Assembly: GCF_016865525.2 (NCBI RefSeq) | Contig: NZ_CP075169.1 | Span: 2,356,337-2,420,336, forward strand | Length of the DNA: 64,000 bases | Direction of reading: 5' to 3' | From: Sodalis ligni | GTDB taxonomy: Bacteria; Pseudomonadota; Gammaproteobacteria; Enterobacterales; Enterobacteriaceae | Shown here: piece by piece, positions 36,345 through 47,092 of the stretch | Position numbering within the stretch: the stretch's first letter is position 1 | Layout of the letters: each line of letters opens with the position of its first letter | Made by a program: the position numbers and the translations under genes | The notes under the pieces: generated by a model | Databases searched by the model: none | What the model saw: the letters and a program-made list of their open reading frames with translations, nothing else | Told to the model about the DNA's origin: nothing

Positions 36345-37387
36345 ATGAATGCTGATAAGCCCCAACGTTTTTTTGACGGTCACAACGATCTGTTGCTGAA
36401 TTTGTGGCTGCATCATGGCGCCAACCCGGCGGAGGCCTTTTTCGCCGGCCTGGCGCCTGGGCATCTCGATTATCCGCGCATGGGCCGCGGCGGTTTTGCC
36501 GGCGGCTTGTTCGCGGTATTTGTACCGCCGGCGGCCTATCTGGCCCAGATGCGCAAACGGGCGTCAGCCGCCGTTGCAACCCAGAGCGATCCATTGGCCA
36601 TTACCACGGCGCAGATAGCGATATTGCATCAACTGGCGCAGGGTTCCGCGGGCCGGGCCCGTCTGTGTGGTTCAACGGATGAAATTGAATATTGCCTGCG
36701 GCATAATGTGCTGGCGATGGTGTTGCATATTGAAGGGGCGCAAGCCCTCGATCCGGATCTGCTGTTGCTGGATCAATTTTACCAGCAGGGCCTGCGCAGC
36801 ATCGGCCCGTTCTGGAATGAACAAAACCAGTTTGGCGCCGGCGTGACGGGAGATTTCCCCGGATCGCCTGATAGCGGTCCCGGCATGACGCCGGCAGGCA
36901 AGGCGCTGATTCATGCCTGTAATCAGAAAAAGATTCTGATCGATCTGTCGCATATGAATGAAAAGGCGTTCTGGCAAACCGCCGAACTGAGCGACGCACC
37001 CTTAGTGGCGACCCATTCCAATGCGCATGCCCTTTGCCCGCAGCCGCGCAATCTCACCGATGGCCAACTGGCGGCCATTGCCGCCAGCGATGGCCTGGTG
37101 GGCGTCAACTTCGGCACGGCATTTGTGCGGGCGGACGGCAAGCGCGAAGGTGATACGCCGATAACCGACATCGTCACGCATCTGTGCTACCTCATGGACA
37201 GGGTGGGTGAAGACAGGGTGGGCTTCGGTTCCGATTTCGACGGCGTTAACGTGCCGAACGCCTTGGGTGATGTGGCGGGCATGCCCTGCTGCTGGGGGCG
37301 ATGGCCCATGCGGGGGTCAATGACGCATTGCGCGAAAAGCTCGCCTGGCGCAACTGGCTCAGGGTGTTGAAGCGCACCTGGTCTTAG
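36345..37387 (+). pseudogene. Membrane dipeptidase-family peptidase (M19), frameshifted near the end
   Basis: A renal-dipeptidase-type metallopeptidase with the metal-site motifs DGHNDLLLNLW (HxD, residues 11-13), IEGAQAL, LIDLSHMNEKAFW, VATHSNAHALC and FGSDFDGVN. After DVAGMP the frame reads CCWGRWPMRGS and stops at 37370. With one base restored near 37284 it reads LLLGAMAHAGVNDALREKLA then WRNWLRVLKRTWS, stopping at 37387 and giving 347 residues. The lesion removes only the last 33 residues. It lies 90 bases before pqqA; M19 peptidases sit at this place in some enterobacterial pqq clusters, where a role in processing the precursor or by-products is conceivable but unproven. Confidence 0.8.
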
Positions 37388-37419
37388 CAGGGAATAGAAT
37401 TTTTGTTGTTCTTCGGATT

Positions 37420-37439
37420 ACCCCCCAGAGTATGGGGGT
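37420..37439 (+). promoter_or_regulatory. Hairpin upstream of pqqA
   Basis: ACCCCC (37420-37425) pairs with GGGGGT (37434-37439). It is in the 90-base leader between the dipeptidase end and pqqA, with no T tract, so it is more likely a leader structure or mRNA stabiliser than a strong terminator. Confidence 0.4.
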
Positions 37440-37477
37440 CAGTGATCCTTCATTTTAACGCTAAGAGGAGAAACATG

Positions 37478-37555
37478 ATGACTGTGTGGACAAAACCGAC
37501 GTTCGTAGACCTGCGTCTGGGTCTGGAAGTGACTCTGTACATTTCCAACCGTTAA
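37478..37555 (+). CDS. pqqA: PQQ precursor peptide
   Basis: A 25-residue peptide, MTVWTKPTFVDLRLGLEVTL then YISNR. The glutamate and tyrosine in LEVTLY (residues 17 and 21), spaced E-x3-Y, are the two that PqqE crosslinks and that become pyrroloquinoline quinone. AAGAGGAG lies seven bases before ATG 37478; an ATG at 37475 is possible but too close. The peptide is too short for normal ORF cutoffs. It is followed after about 54 bases by pqqB, and its core is unchanged, so the substrate of the pathway is intact. Confidence 0.93.
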   Translation: MTVWTKPTFVDLRLGLEVTLYISNR

Positions 37556-37609
37556 TCTCTGATGCCCGCGCTGTTGCGGGCATATTCTTTTTTAATTCCC
37601 GGTCAGCTT

Positions 37610-38524
37610 ATGCAGATAAAAGTGTTAGGCTCCGCCGCGGGCGGAGGATTTCCCCAATGGAACTGCAATTGTGGAAACTGCCGGGGCGTACGCGCCGGCA
37701 CGATAAAAGCCTCCCGGCGGACGCAATCTTCCATTGCCGTAAGCGATAACGGCACGGAATGGGTGCTATGCAATGTATCCCCCGATATTTGCCATCAAAT
37801 CCTGGCGACCCCGGAATTGTCGCCTCCGCCCGGCGTGCTGCGCGGTACCGGCATCGGCGCCATTATCCTTACCGACAGCCAGATCGATCATAGCGCGGGC
37901 TTGCTCAATTTGCGGGAAGGCTGCCCGCACCAGGTATGGTGCACCGCCGAGGTCCATCAGGATCTCACCTCCGGTTTTCCGGTGTTCAATATTCTTTCGC
38001 ACTGGAACGGCGGGCTTGAGCATCACCTTATAGTGCCCGGGCGGCCGTTCAGCGTCGCTGTGAGCCGGACGCTGCAATTTACGCCTATTCCGCTGCTGAG
38101 CAATGCTCCGCCTTATTCCGCGTACCGCGACCGTCCGCTGCCGGGCCATAACATCGCGCTGTTTATTGAAGACGGCCGCAGCGGCAAAACCCTGCTTTAC
38201 GCGCCCGGCCTGGGCGACCCGGACGACGTGTTGATGCCGTGGCTGCGCAAGGCGGACTGTCTGCTGATTGACGGCACGCTGTGGCGTGATAACGAACTCG
38301 CCCTCACCGGCGTGGGCCGGCATACCGGCAAAGACATGGGGCATCTGGCGCTGGGGGAAGAGCAGGGGCTGGCGGCGCTGCTGGCCTCGCTGCCCGCTCA
38401 GCGCAAGATTCTGATTCACATCAATAATACCAATCCCATCCTCGATGAAGACTCCGCTGAACGGCAAAGTCTGACGCGGCAAGGCATCGAAGTGAGCCGG
38501 GATGGGATGCTGATTGAGGTATAG
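37610..38524 (+). CDS. pqqB: PQQ biosynthesis protein B (metallo-hydrolase fold hydroxylase)
   Basis: A 304-residue metallo-beta-lactamase-fold protein. ATG 37610 gives the standard start [20 protein letters not shown] with the zinc-binding cysteines (NCNCGNCRG). Further marks are [18 protein letters not shown], where the usual HxHxDH is replaced by DSQIDHSAG as is typical of PqqB, and [14 protein letters not shown]. PqqB is an iron-dependent hydroxylase of the AHQQ-precursor tyrosine and was earlier thought a carrier. A frame from 37562 overlaps the pqqA trailer and is unlikely. It is followed two bases later by pqqC. Confidence 0.93.
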   Translation: MQIKVLGSAAGGGFPQWNCNCGNCRGVRAGTIKASRRTQSSIAVSDNGTEWVLCNVSPDICHQILATPELSPPPGVLRGTGIGAIILTDSQIDHSAGLLNLREGCPHQVWCTAEVHQDLTSGFPVFNILSHWNGGLEHHLIVPGRPFSVAVSRTLQFTPIPLLSNAPPYSAYRDRPLPGHNIALFIEDGRSGKTLLYAPGLGDPDDVLMPWLRKADCLLIDGTLWRDNELALTGVGRHTGKDMGHLALGEEQGLAALLASLPAQRKILIHINNTNPILDEDSAERQSLTRQGIEVSRDGMLIEV

Positions 38525-38526
38525 CC

Positions 38527-39285
38527 ATGACACAGACGCAACCGCTGTCTCCCCGGGCCTTTGAACAGGCGCTGCGGGACAAAGGCGCCTACTACCATAT
38601 CCACCATCCCTACCATATCGCCATGCATAACGGCCAGGCGACCCGTGAACAGATCCAGGGCTGGGTGGCGAACCGCTTTTATTATCAGACCAGCATCCCG
38701 CTGAAGGACGCAGCCATCATGGCGAACTGTCCGCATCCGGACGTGCGCCGCAAATGGGTGCAACGCATCCTGGACCATGACGGCCACGGCGGCGGCGGCG
38801 ACGGCGGCATCGAGGCCTGGCTGCGCCTCGGCGAGGCCGTCGGCCTAAAGCGCGAAGCGCTGCTGTCCGATGACATGGTGCTGCCGGGCGTGCGCTTTGC
38901 GGGGGACCCTTATTTCAACTCCGCCCGCCGCGCCAACTGGCAGGAGGCCGCGTGCAGCTCCCTCACCGAGCTGTTTGCGCCGCAGATCCACCAGGCGCGC
39001 CTCGATACCTGGCCCGGCCACTATCAGTGGATCGAAGCGGAAGGCTATGACTACTTCCGCAGCCGGCTGAGCCAGGCGAACCGCGACGTGGAGCATGGGC
39101 TGCAGCTGGCGCTGGAGTATTGCGACAGCGTGGAGAAACAGCAGCGCATGCTGGAAATCCTGCAGTTCAAACTGGACATTCTCTGGAGCATGCTGGATGC
39201 CATGAGCATGGCGTATGAACTGAAACGTCCCCCTTACCATACCGTCACCACCGGGTCGGCCTGGCACAAAACGAGGCTGGTATGA
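38527..39285 (+). CDS. pqqC: Pyrroloquinoline-quinone synthase
   Basis: A 252-residue helical oxidase, the usual length. It closes the second ring and oxidises AHQQ to PQQ using oxygen without a metal. Conserved parts: [60 protein letters not shown] and [16 protein letters not shown]. The active-site histidines and tyrosines of these segments are present. Its stop overlaps the pqqD start (ATGA), so translation is coupled. No damage seen. Confidence 0.95.
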   Translation: MTQTQPLSPRAFEQALRDKGAYYHIHHPYHIAMHNGQATREQIQGWVANRFYYQTSIPLKDAAIMANCPHPDVRRKWVQRILDHDGHGGGGDGGIEAWLRLGEAVGLKREALLSDDMVLPGVRFAGDPYFNSARRANWQEAACSSLTELFAPQIHQARLDTWPGHYQWIEAEGYDYFRSRLSQANRDVEHGLQLALEYCDSVEKQQRMLEILQFKLDILWSMLDAMSMAYELKRPPYHTVTTGSAWHKTRLV

Positions 39286-39563
39286 TGGAGCCGACGCTAT
39301 CGCAGACGCCGGTGTTCCGGCGCGGTTTTCGCCTGCAGTGGGAAGAGACGCAGCAAAGCCATGTGATCCTCTACCCGGAAGGCATGGCGAAGCTCAATGA
39401 CAGCGCCGCCGCCATTTTGCAACTGGTGGACGGCAAGCGCACCCTTGGCGATATTATCGCCGATCTCTGTGCCCGGTTTCCCGAGGCGCAGGGGCTTGGC
39501 GATGACGTCAGCGAATTTTTCGGCCAGGCCTACCGGCAAAAATGGATTATCTTTCGTGAATGA
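39282..39563 (+). CDS. pqqD: PqqA-binding chaperone (RiPP recognition element)
   Basis: A 93-residue protein with a winged-helix RRE fold that holds PqqA for PqqE. It shows [40 protein letters not shown] and [12 protein letters not shown], all usual for PqqD. ATG 39282 overlaps the pqqC stop; a second ATG is at 39285. The 3' end overlaps the pqqE GTG start by eight bases. Confidence 0.94.
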   Translation: MMEPTLSQTPVFRRGFRLQWEETQQSHVILYPEGMAKLNDSAAAILQLVDGKRTLGDIIADLCARFPEAQGLGDDVSEFFGQAYRQKWIIFRE

Positions 39564-40695
39564 TCAAAAACCGGCGGTTAATCCGCCGCTCTGGCTGCTG
39601 GCGGAACTTACCTACCGCTGCCCGCTGCAGTGTCCGTACTGCTCTAATCCCCTCGATTTCGCGTCGCAGGATAACGAGCTGACCACCGCCCAGTGGATCG
39701 AGGTGTTCAAGCAGGCGCGCGCCATGGGCAGCGTACAGCTCGGTTTTTCCGGCGGCGAGCCGCTGATGCGCAAAGATCTGGCAGAGCTTATCGGCGCCGC
39801 CCGCGGTCTCGGCTTCTATACCAACCTTATTACGTCGGGTATCGGCCTGACGGAGAAAAAGCTGCAGACCTTCGCCGACGCCGGCCTTGATCATATCCAG
39901 ATCAGTTTCCAGGCCAGCGATGAAAGCCTGAACGCCGCGCTGGCGGGGTCGGAAAAAGCCTTCCGGCAGAAGCTGGCGATGGCAAAGGCGGTAAAGGCCC
40001 ATGGCTATCCCATGGTGCTCAATTTCGTGCTGCACCGCCATAACATCGATCAGATTGACCGCATCATTGAGCTCTGTATCCAGCTTGAAGCGGATGATGT
40101 CGAGCTGGCCACCTGCCAGTTCTACGGCTGGGCCCAGCTGAACCGGGAAGGATTGCTGCCGACCCGGGAGCAAATCGAGCGCGCCGAGCAGGTAGTGAAG
40201 CGCTATCGTGAACGCATGGCGCAGAGCGGCAGTTTGACCAATCTGCTGTTCGTTACGCCCGATTACTACGAAGAACGCCCCAAGGGCTGCATGGGCGGCT
40301 GGGGCGCCATCTTCCTCAGCGTCACGCCGGAGGGCACCGCGCTGCCGTGCCACAGCGCACGCCAGCTACCGGTGAAATTCCCTTCGGTGCTGGAGCATGA
40401 CCTGGACCATATCTGGCGCCACTCCTTTGGCTTTAACCGCTATCGCGGTTTCGACTGGATGCCGGAGCCGTGCCGCTCCTGCGATGAAAAGGAGCAGGAT
40501 TTCGGCGGTTGCCGTTGCCAGGCATTTATGCTGACCGGCAGTGCCGACAATGCCGATCCGGTCTGTGCAAAATCATCCCACCACGACAAAATTCTCGCCG
40601 CGCGCGAGGCGGCCAACCGCACGCGGACGCAGATCCATGAGCTGCAGTTCCGCAACCGCGTCAACTCGCAGTTGATCTTCAAAAACAGCCCATGA
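39556..40695 (+). CDS. pqqE: PqqA peptide cyclase, radical SAM enzyme
   Basis: A 379-residue radical SAM protein that forms the Glu-Tyr carbon bond in PqqA. The SAM cluster motif is CPLQCPYC (CxxxCxxC) near residue 23, followed by [12 protein letters not shown]. The C-terminal SPASM cysteines appear in [42 protein letters not shown] and DPVCAKS. The homology starts at [20 protein letters not shown], so GTG 39556, overlapping pqqD, is the start; the frame extends upstream only by chance. It overlaps pqqF by four bases. Confidence 0.94.
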   Translation: MNDQKPAVNPPLWLLAELTYRCPLQCPYCSNPLDFASQDNELTTAQWIEVFKQARAMGSVQLGFSGGEPLMRKDLAELIGAARGLGFYTNLITSGIGLTEKKLQTFADAGLDHIQISFQASDESLNAALAGSEKAFRQKLAMAKAVKAHGYPMVLNFVLHRHNIDQIDRIIELCIQLEADDVELATCQFYGWAQLNREGLLPTREQIERAEQVVKRYRERMAQSGSLTNLLFVTPDYYEERPKGCMGGWGAIFLSVTPEGTALPCHSARQLPVKFPSVLEHDLDHIWRHSFGFNRYRGFDWMPEPCRSCDEKEQDFGGCRCQAFMLTGSADNADPVCAKSSHHDKILAAREAANRTRTQIHELQFRNRVNSQLIFKNSP

Positions 40696-43338
40696 ACGTG
40701 AACGGGGACCGGCAGGAAGAGCAGCTTCGGCTGCCAAATGGTTTACGCCTCTGCCTGCGGCATGAGGCGCAGGCGACAGAGGCCGCCGCGCTGCTGCGGG
40801 TGGACGCGGGGGGCGATGACGAACCGCCGGCCTGGCCGGGCCTGGCCCATCTGCTGGAACATCTGCTTTTCGCCGGCAGCGGCGCCTATCAGCAGCAGCA
40901 GCGTCTGTTAGCCTGGATTCCGGCGCAGGGCGGCCGGCTGAACGCCACCACCCGCGGCGACCGGACCGCCTTCTTTTTTGCCGTCGATCCTCCGAAGCTG
41001 GCGCCGGGCCTGGCGCGTCTGGTGGATATGCTGGCCGCGCCGCTGTTTGATCCTGCCGCCCTCGAACAGGAGATAAACGTCATCGAGGCCGAGTATCGGC
41101 TGCTGATGAACGATGCGGATACCCTATGCGACGCGGCGCAGTTGTCCCTGTTCGAGGGGACGCCGGCCCTGGCGCGTTTTCAGGTGGGCAGCCGCGCCGG
41201 GTTCGGCACGGACCTGCCGTCTTTGCTCCGCGGACTGCGGGAGTTTCATCAAAACCATTACCACGCCGGCAGCATGACGCTGTGGCTGCAGGGGCCGCAG
41301 CCGCTGGCTGAGCTGCGCGCCCTGGCCGGCAGCTGCGGCGTCCAACTGCCCGCGGCCCGGACCGCCGCCCGGCGCTGACGGCGCCGGGCGATGACATGCT
41401 GAATACCGGGTCCGGCAGTGGCGGCGTCTGCCCGCCCGACCCCGGCGGCGCTCCGGCTGACGGCGCGGGGCGACGCCATGCTGAATGCAGCGGGTCCCCG
41501 CGGCTGCGGCTGAGTTTTGCCCTGAACGGCTGGCGGGATTGTGATGCCGGCTGGTTTGGCGTTTTGCGCGTGCTGTTGAATGACGAGGCGGACGGCAGCC
41601 TGATGGCCTGGCTGCGAGAGTGCGAGTGGTGCGACGGCGCACGCCTTATCCTCAGTTGGCGCGGTCAGGATGCGGCCATCGCGGCGGTGGAATTTACCTT
41701 AACCCGGGCCGAACCCGCCGTCGGCGCGCAGGTGGAGCGGGGGTTTTTGTCTTGGCTACAACAGTTGTCCGCCCTGTCGGATCAACAGCTGCGCCATTAT
41801 GCCCGGCTGGCGCAGCGGCGCTTGAACAGCCAAACGCCGCTGGATCAGCTGCGGGACCTGGCTTTTGATGCCCCCGCGCTGCACCGCATCGCCCCTCCTG
41901 CCTGGCAGCGCTGGCTATCTCGATTCCGGCCGGAGGGCGTCAGCCGTTTGTGGATAACCGGGCAGGTAAGGGGGGATCCGGTGCGCAGCCGGGGTTTCGA
42001 CCTGCGGCTCGCCCCGTTCATTTTGCCTGCCGTGACGCCCGCTCGGCCGCCGACGCTCCGTTTTTATGCCGGCAACGCCTCCCCCCGGACGCCACCCTTG
42101 CCATGGAGGCCCCCGGTATCGCCGAACGCCCCGCCGGCCGAGTCCGTCCCACTGCGGCACATCGCGGCGAATGAGGCTCCGGTACTGATGCTTTATCCGG
42201 CGCCCGGCAGTGATTTTACCGAGGTGCAGGGGCATATTCTGCAGGCGGCGCTGCGGGCGCTAGGGGGAAATCTGGTGCATATCGGGGGAGAGCTGCGCAT
42301 CGAGCGGCGGCAGGATGTCTGGCTGCTACAGCTTGGTGCCGATGAGATGACAATGCCCGCCGCGCTGGAGGCGATAAGCGCACGGCTGCGGGTTCTGACC
42401 CAGGCGGTCATCCGCCAGGGACGGCGCGCCCGGCAATATGAACTGCGGCGCGAGCAAGAGCAAATCCCGGTGCGCCGGCTGCTGAGCCAACTGCCGCGCT
42501 GGCTGCGGACGGCGGACGGGGCCGGAGCGGAGCAGGGACCGGAGCAAGAGGATGGCGCCTCCCGCCGGCTGACGGAAATCTCCTGGCAGGGGACGCTCTA
42601 CGGCGGGTCCGACGGGCTGCGCCAAACGCTGTCCCGCATGCTGGGCCGTTTTCCCGGCGCCTTTACGGCAGCGTCGTTCCCGGCCGCGGCGGATGCGGCA
42701 TGTTCATCCGCTGCCGCATTTCCTCCCTCGCCGTGCTTGCATCCGGCGATGCGCCGGCTCGCGCATTCCGCGGGCAACCGGCCGCGGCGCGCTATACGCT
42801 GACGCAGGACCTGGGAGATAACGCCATGATACTTTTTTGCCCGCCGCCGGCCGCCGACGTCGACACCCGGCTGGCCTGGCGTCTGCTGGCGCTGATTTAC
42901 CAGCCGCTGTTCTTCCAACAGCTGCGCGTGGAACAGAATATCGGCTATGTGGCCAGCTGCGGCTTTCATAATACGGTCTGGCATGAAGGCGTACTGTTTG
43001 CGCTGCAGTCACCGCATCTTAACGGTGAAGAACTGTTTCAGCGCACGCTATCATTTTTGCGGCAAATGGAACAGCGGCTTGGCGAGATGCCGGCGGATCG
43101 GCTGGCAGAGCGGCGCTCCACGCTTTGGCGGATGCTGGCCCACCGGGATGCAAACCGCTTTATCCGCGCCGGCCAGGAATGCTTCGCCCTTGACCTGGCG
43201 CTCACCACGCCGCAGGCACAAGCGCGCCTGGCACACATGGACCAAAAGAGGCTCAGGGGCTGGCATCGGGTTTTTACCGACTCCGCCACACACAGCGTCG
43301 GCAGCCTGTTGGCCATCACCGTCCCTAAGGCCCCCTAG
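40692..43338 (+). pseudogene. pqqF: PqqF M16 peptidase, disrupted by a duplication and a second frameshift
   Basis: Three frames make up one M16-type zinc peptidase of about 870 residues. The first (40692-41378) carries the inverted zinc motif HLLEHLLFAG near residue 56 and the downstream glutamate in VIEAEYRL. The second (41396-42802) continues with LRLSFALNGWRDCDAGWFGV. The third (to 43338) carries the C-terminal LTQDLGDNAMILFCPPPA and LRVEQNIGYVASC. The first break coincides with an imperfect 80-85-bp tandem duplication (41328-41497); the second lies near 42740. PqqF with PqqG-type partners releases the crosslinked Glu-Tyr from PqqA. Here only an N-terminal half-domain with the metal site can be translated, so another protease would have to supply this step. 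Confidence 0.85.
41328..41497 (+). repeat. Imperfect tandem duplication inside pqqF
   Basis: Two diverged copies of about 82-86 bases follow each other. Matching blocks include CCGGCAGCTGCGGCGTC against CCGGCAGTGGCGGCGTC, GCTGACGGCGC at 41374 and 41456, and CATGCTGAAT at 41395 and 41478. The 82-base offset is not a multiple of three and shifts the pqqF frame. Confidence 0.65.
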
Positions 43339-43618
43339 GCGGTTGAAGTCAGTTAAGTAAAATTTATTGATTAATCGTAATTAAATATGACTGTCACCCC
43401 GTCATCGATTCCCGGCCAGCGGTTTAATTCTATATTTTTATAGCAAGGATTTGTCAGAGAAATGGATTGGAGCATCGCAAGGTTCTCGTGCCTGATTCTC
43501 ATTAATCCTTATATTTTCTGATGTAAATAAAAAGAAAGACAACCGCAAACCGTCGGCCCGGATCACTCTTAAAGGCTGTCTGCTCCTTCATACACATTTT
43601 CAAATACAGGGTTATTCT
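43339..43618 (+). promoter_or_regulatory. Promoter region of glucose dehydrogenase gene
   Basis: A 280-base gap, AT-rich in its first half, with no ORF. It ends with CAGGGTTATTCT before the gcd start. No terminator for pqqF is obvious. Confidence 0.4.
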
Positions 43619-46008
43619 ATGGAGAACACAATACATCCAAAACGCCCCTGGCTCATCGCGTTATTACTGCTGTTAATAGGCTTGGCGATGACGATTGGCG
43701 GTGTCTGGCTGACCGCGCTGGGCGGCTCGCCGTTTTACCTGCTGGCCGGCATCGCACTGCTGATAGACGCGGGATTGGCCTGGCGCAGGCATAGCGCCGC
43801 GCTGTGGGTTATGGCGCTTATTCTGCTGGCCACCATAATCTGGTCTCTCTCTGAGGTGGGCTTCAACTTCTGGCAGCTTGAGCCGCGCCTGGTCATGGTG
43901 ACGGTGCTCGGCATCCTGCTGCTGCTTCCCTGGGTGCGCCGCAAATTATTTCCCGTCGCCCGCGCGGCGGGACTGGCACTGGGGATAGCCGTGGTCGCCG
44001 CCGTACTGGTGATGATCTTTGCCGCAACCCGGCCGGTAGGCGTTTCCGGCACAGCGGACTTCACCGCCCGGACACAGGATGCCCATGATACATCGGTGCC
44101 CGACAGCGACTGGCTCTATTATGGCCGCACGGCGCACGGCGATCGCTTTGCCCCCCTCGATCAAATCAATGCCGGCAATGTGCAAAACCTCAAGCTCGCC
44201 TGGAGCATGCGCACCGGCGATACCATGCAGCCCGGTGAAGATCAGGGCGGTACCGATGCCGGGCATGAATTCAACTTTGAAGACACGCCAATCAAAGTCG
44301 ACAATACCCTCTATGTCTGCACCGGCCACAGCTGGGTTGAAGCCATCGATGCCGCCACCGGCAAAGTTAACTGGAAATTCAATCCTAACGCCGATACCAA
44401 GGCGGATGTCTATCTGGCCTGCCGCGGGGTCAGCTACTACAAGGCTCCCGAAGGGACGGTAACGGATTGTCCGGAGCGTATTATCGCCCCGGTGCTGGAT
44501 GCGCGCATGATGGCGCTGAACGCCAAGACCGGCCGGCTTTGCCAGGATTTCGGCGATCACGGCTATGTTTCGCTGACGCAATATCTCGGCCATGTCCCCG
44601 CCGGCTACCATTTTGTCACGTCGCCGCCGATGGTGGTAAACGATCGGGTCATTCTCGGCGGATGGATATTTGACAATCGGGCGACCAATGAGCCCTCCGG
44701 CGCGGTACGCGCTTTCAATCCCATCAACGGACAGCTGATTTGGGCCTGGGACATCGGTCATAATCCGGAAAACTGGACACCGGGTCCGAATGATGAATTG
44801 ACGCGCGGTACGCCCAACGCCTGGGGCGTATATACGGCAGATCCCAAACTCGGGCTGGTTTATCTGCCCACCGGCAACGCCACGCCTGACTACTACGGCG
44901 GCGAACGCCGTCCGTTTGACGAAAAATACAGCAGCTCCACCGTCGCACTGGACATCAACACCGGCGCCCCTCGCTGGCATTTCCAGAACGTTCACCACGA
45001 CCTGTGGGATTTTGACGTTCCGGTGGGCCCGTCGCTGGTGGATCTGCCCGGTCCGGACGGCAACCCGGTTCCTGCGCTGGTGCAAACCACCAAACGGGGC
45101 GAGTTTTTCATGCTGAACCGCGAGACCGGCCAGCCCATTGCGCCGGTAGAAGAGAAAAAAGTGCCCCAGGGCGCGGTGCCGGGGATCATACCTCGCCGAC
45201 CCAAGCCTTCTCGGTGGGCATGCCTTCTCTGGCGCCAAAGGATCTGACCGAGCGCTCGCTGTGGGGCGCGACCCTCATTGATCAGATGGTATGCCGGATC
45301 CAGTTCCGTAATTCCGTCTATCACGGCCAGTTCACTCCGCCCCAGCTGAAAAATACCATTGTTTATCCCGCCTTCGACGGCGTGATCGACTGGCACGGCG
45401 CAAGCATCGATCCCACGCACAAGATCCTGATTGCCAATGCCAATTACATACCCTTTATGGTAAGCCTGGCGCCCCGCGGTCCCGCGGAACAGCAAGGCCT
45501 GGTACAGAAATGGAATGGCAGCGGCAACGAACCGCCGGTGAAAGGGAATTTCTCCCCCCAGTACGGCACGCCTTATATTGGTAAAGTCCATCCCTGGCTT
45601 GACCCGATAGGCGTCCCCTGCAACCCGCCGCCGTGGGGCACCCTGACCGCCATCGATCTGGTTAAACGCCAAATCATCTGGCAGCATCCCATCGGCACCA
45701 CCCGCGATACCGGTTTGTTCGGTACCCACACCAACGTGCCGTTGCCAACGGGTATCTTCAATATCGGCGGCAATATGGTGACTAAAGGCGGGCTGGTATT
45801 TATCGGCGCCACGGCGGATGATTATCTGCGCGCCGTGGATGAACGCACGGGCAAGGTGGTATGGAAAGCGCGTTTACCCGCCGGCGGACAGGCCACGCCC
45901 ATGTCTTACACCGTGGGGGGTAAACAGTACATCGTGATTGCGGCGGGGGGCCATGCCGGACTGGGCACCCGCTCGGGGGATTACGTTCTGGCTTATGCAT
46001 TGCCTTAA
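43619..46008 (+). pseudogene. gcd: PQQ-dependent membrane glucose dehydrogenase, single frameshift
   Basis: Two frames joined by one missing base give 796 residues, exactly the E. coli Gcd length. The N-terminal 140 residues hold five membrane helices (from PWLIALLLLLIGLAMTIGGV). The periplasmic quinoprotein propeller then shows WLYYGRTAHGDRFAPLDQIN, EDTPIKVDNTLYVCTGHSWV, QNVHHDLWDFDVPVGPSLVD and, after the break, GGQATPMSYTVGGKQYIVIAAGGH. The lesion is at the GGGG run 45181-45184: with a fifth G the frame reads VPGDHTSPTQAFSVG across the join. The enzyme oxidises glucose to gluconolactone in the periplasm and passes electrons to ubiquinone. As read it lacks the last third of the propeller. 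Confidence 0.88.
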
Positions 46009-46059
46009 GCCCGCCCTCGGCACTATCCTGCGCACCTCGCCAGGTTAGGGCTATTCTCT

Positions 46060-46082
46060 CCGGCTCCCGCAACGGGGGCCGG
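46060..46082. terminator. Hairpin between convergent gcd and lipoprotein gene
   Basis: CCGGCTCCCG pairs with CGGGGGCCGG across a CAA loop (one G-T pair), in the 101-base gap between convergent genes. No T tract, so moderate support only. Confidence 0.45.
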
Positions 46083-46109
46083 AAATCGCTTAACCTCCAT
46101 CCGGGCGTT

Positions 46110-46417
46110 TTAGAAAACAGCGCATAGGTATCCTCTCTTGCCCGTGGACTTCCCGTAATAATCTTTCGGATCGGGATGATAACCGATGGCTTTACCGTCG
46201 CCTTGCGCGGCACACTCTTTATTTCCCTCATCCTGATACATCGCGGGGACGGGGCCGAATAATTTTGCGTTATTCCAAAACTGTTTTTGCCCCGGCGGGC
46301 TAACGAGCTTAGGCGAGGTTGCCGAGGGCTTATCGCCAGGGGTGAAATTAAAATAGGCACAGCCGGACAAGAGCATGACATAGACGCCAAAGATAATTGA
46401 AGTCAAAATTTTACCAT
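46110..46417 (-). pseudogene. Small outer-membrane-type lipoprotein, start frameshifted
   Basis: The protein has a lipobox, VMLLSGCAYF, followed by a short mature part of about 80 residues rich in P, G and K (GDKPSATSPKLVSPPGQKQF; then AAQGDGKAIGYHPDP). The readable frame starts only at TTG 46406, with no ribosome site. An ATG at 46417 begins MVK, but the A run that follows has four A's; with five it would read MVKILTSIIFGVYVMLLSGC, a normal lipoprotein signal. So the start codon is cut off by one base, or TTG is used. I do not recognise the mature domain. Confidence 0.65.
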
Positions 46418-47092
46418 AATATGTATACCTAATGATTAGCTGCGTGTGTAATAATCTCGGTATGATAAAACCATCGAGATAAAAGGTTTGATAAAATTAA
46501 AATCATTACATTGTGGTTATTTCATATTCACTGAAAAATGCCGGATTTTTACCTGCCCTCGCTCCAATAAATTATTGTGTTTTATAATTAAGCTTTAAAA
46601 TATATTTACACCCTTTAATCATTACTGGCATCTTTTTAAGCTACATCGCATTATTGAAAGTAGCAATTGCGACTTTTAGAATACATTGCAATAAACCTAA
46701 TTTGAGAAAAAACTTATATGAGAATAATTAAAATTTGATTACTTTCAAGTATTAATGAGGAAATTAACTTATTAACTCAGATGAAAACTTACCGCACATA
46801 TTATTAAGTGCTGATTCCGGCAAATTGCTGTTGCTGGCATTGCCATTGACGTTTATTAATGGCGTCTTGCTCCAAAACTCATGTTCATCGCATTTTTCTA
46901 TTGCGTACGGTTAAACGACCAGGGGGCCGGCCAATTTTCTCTTTGCCGCAGCGTACCGGCTGCGGCGTTGCGCCAACTTGAGCGGGGGAAAATTGCTGCG
47001 ACAGCACTTTTTGGCCTTATCCCGGCCTGTCCGGCGGTTATTTTAGACTTAATAAGGTGGCAAGTTACGCTTTTCGAATAAGGGAGGGGGCA
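46418..47092. other. AT-rich intergenic region
   Basis: About 675 bases, strikingly AT-rich from 46430 to 46800, then returning to average GC. It holds no ORF with a ribosome site or recognisable fold; the 66-codon frame at 46881-47081 looks spurious. It may contain promoters for the lipoprotein and for the downstream oxidoreductase, and its composition fits transferred or eroded DNA. Confidence 0.45.

Noticed and set aside
43946..45238. A 430-codon minus-strand open frame
   Set aside because: Antisense to gcd with no recognisable family; gcd matches the E. coli protein over its whole length.
46881..47081. A 66-codon plus-strand frame before the Gfo/Idh gene
   Set aside because: No ribosome site or fold, and it overlaps the likely promoter of the oxidoreductase.
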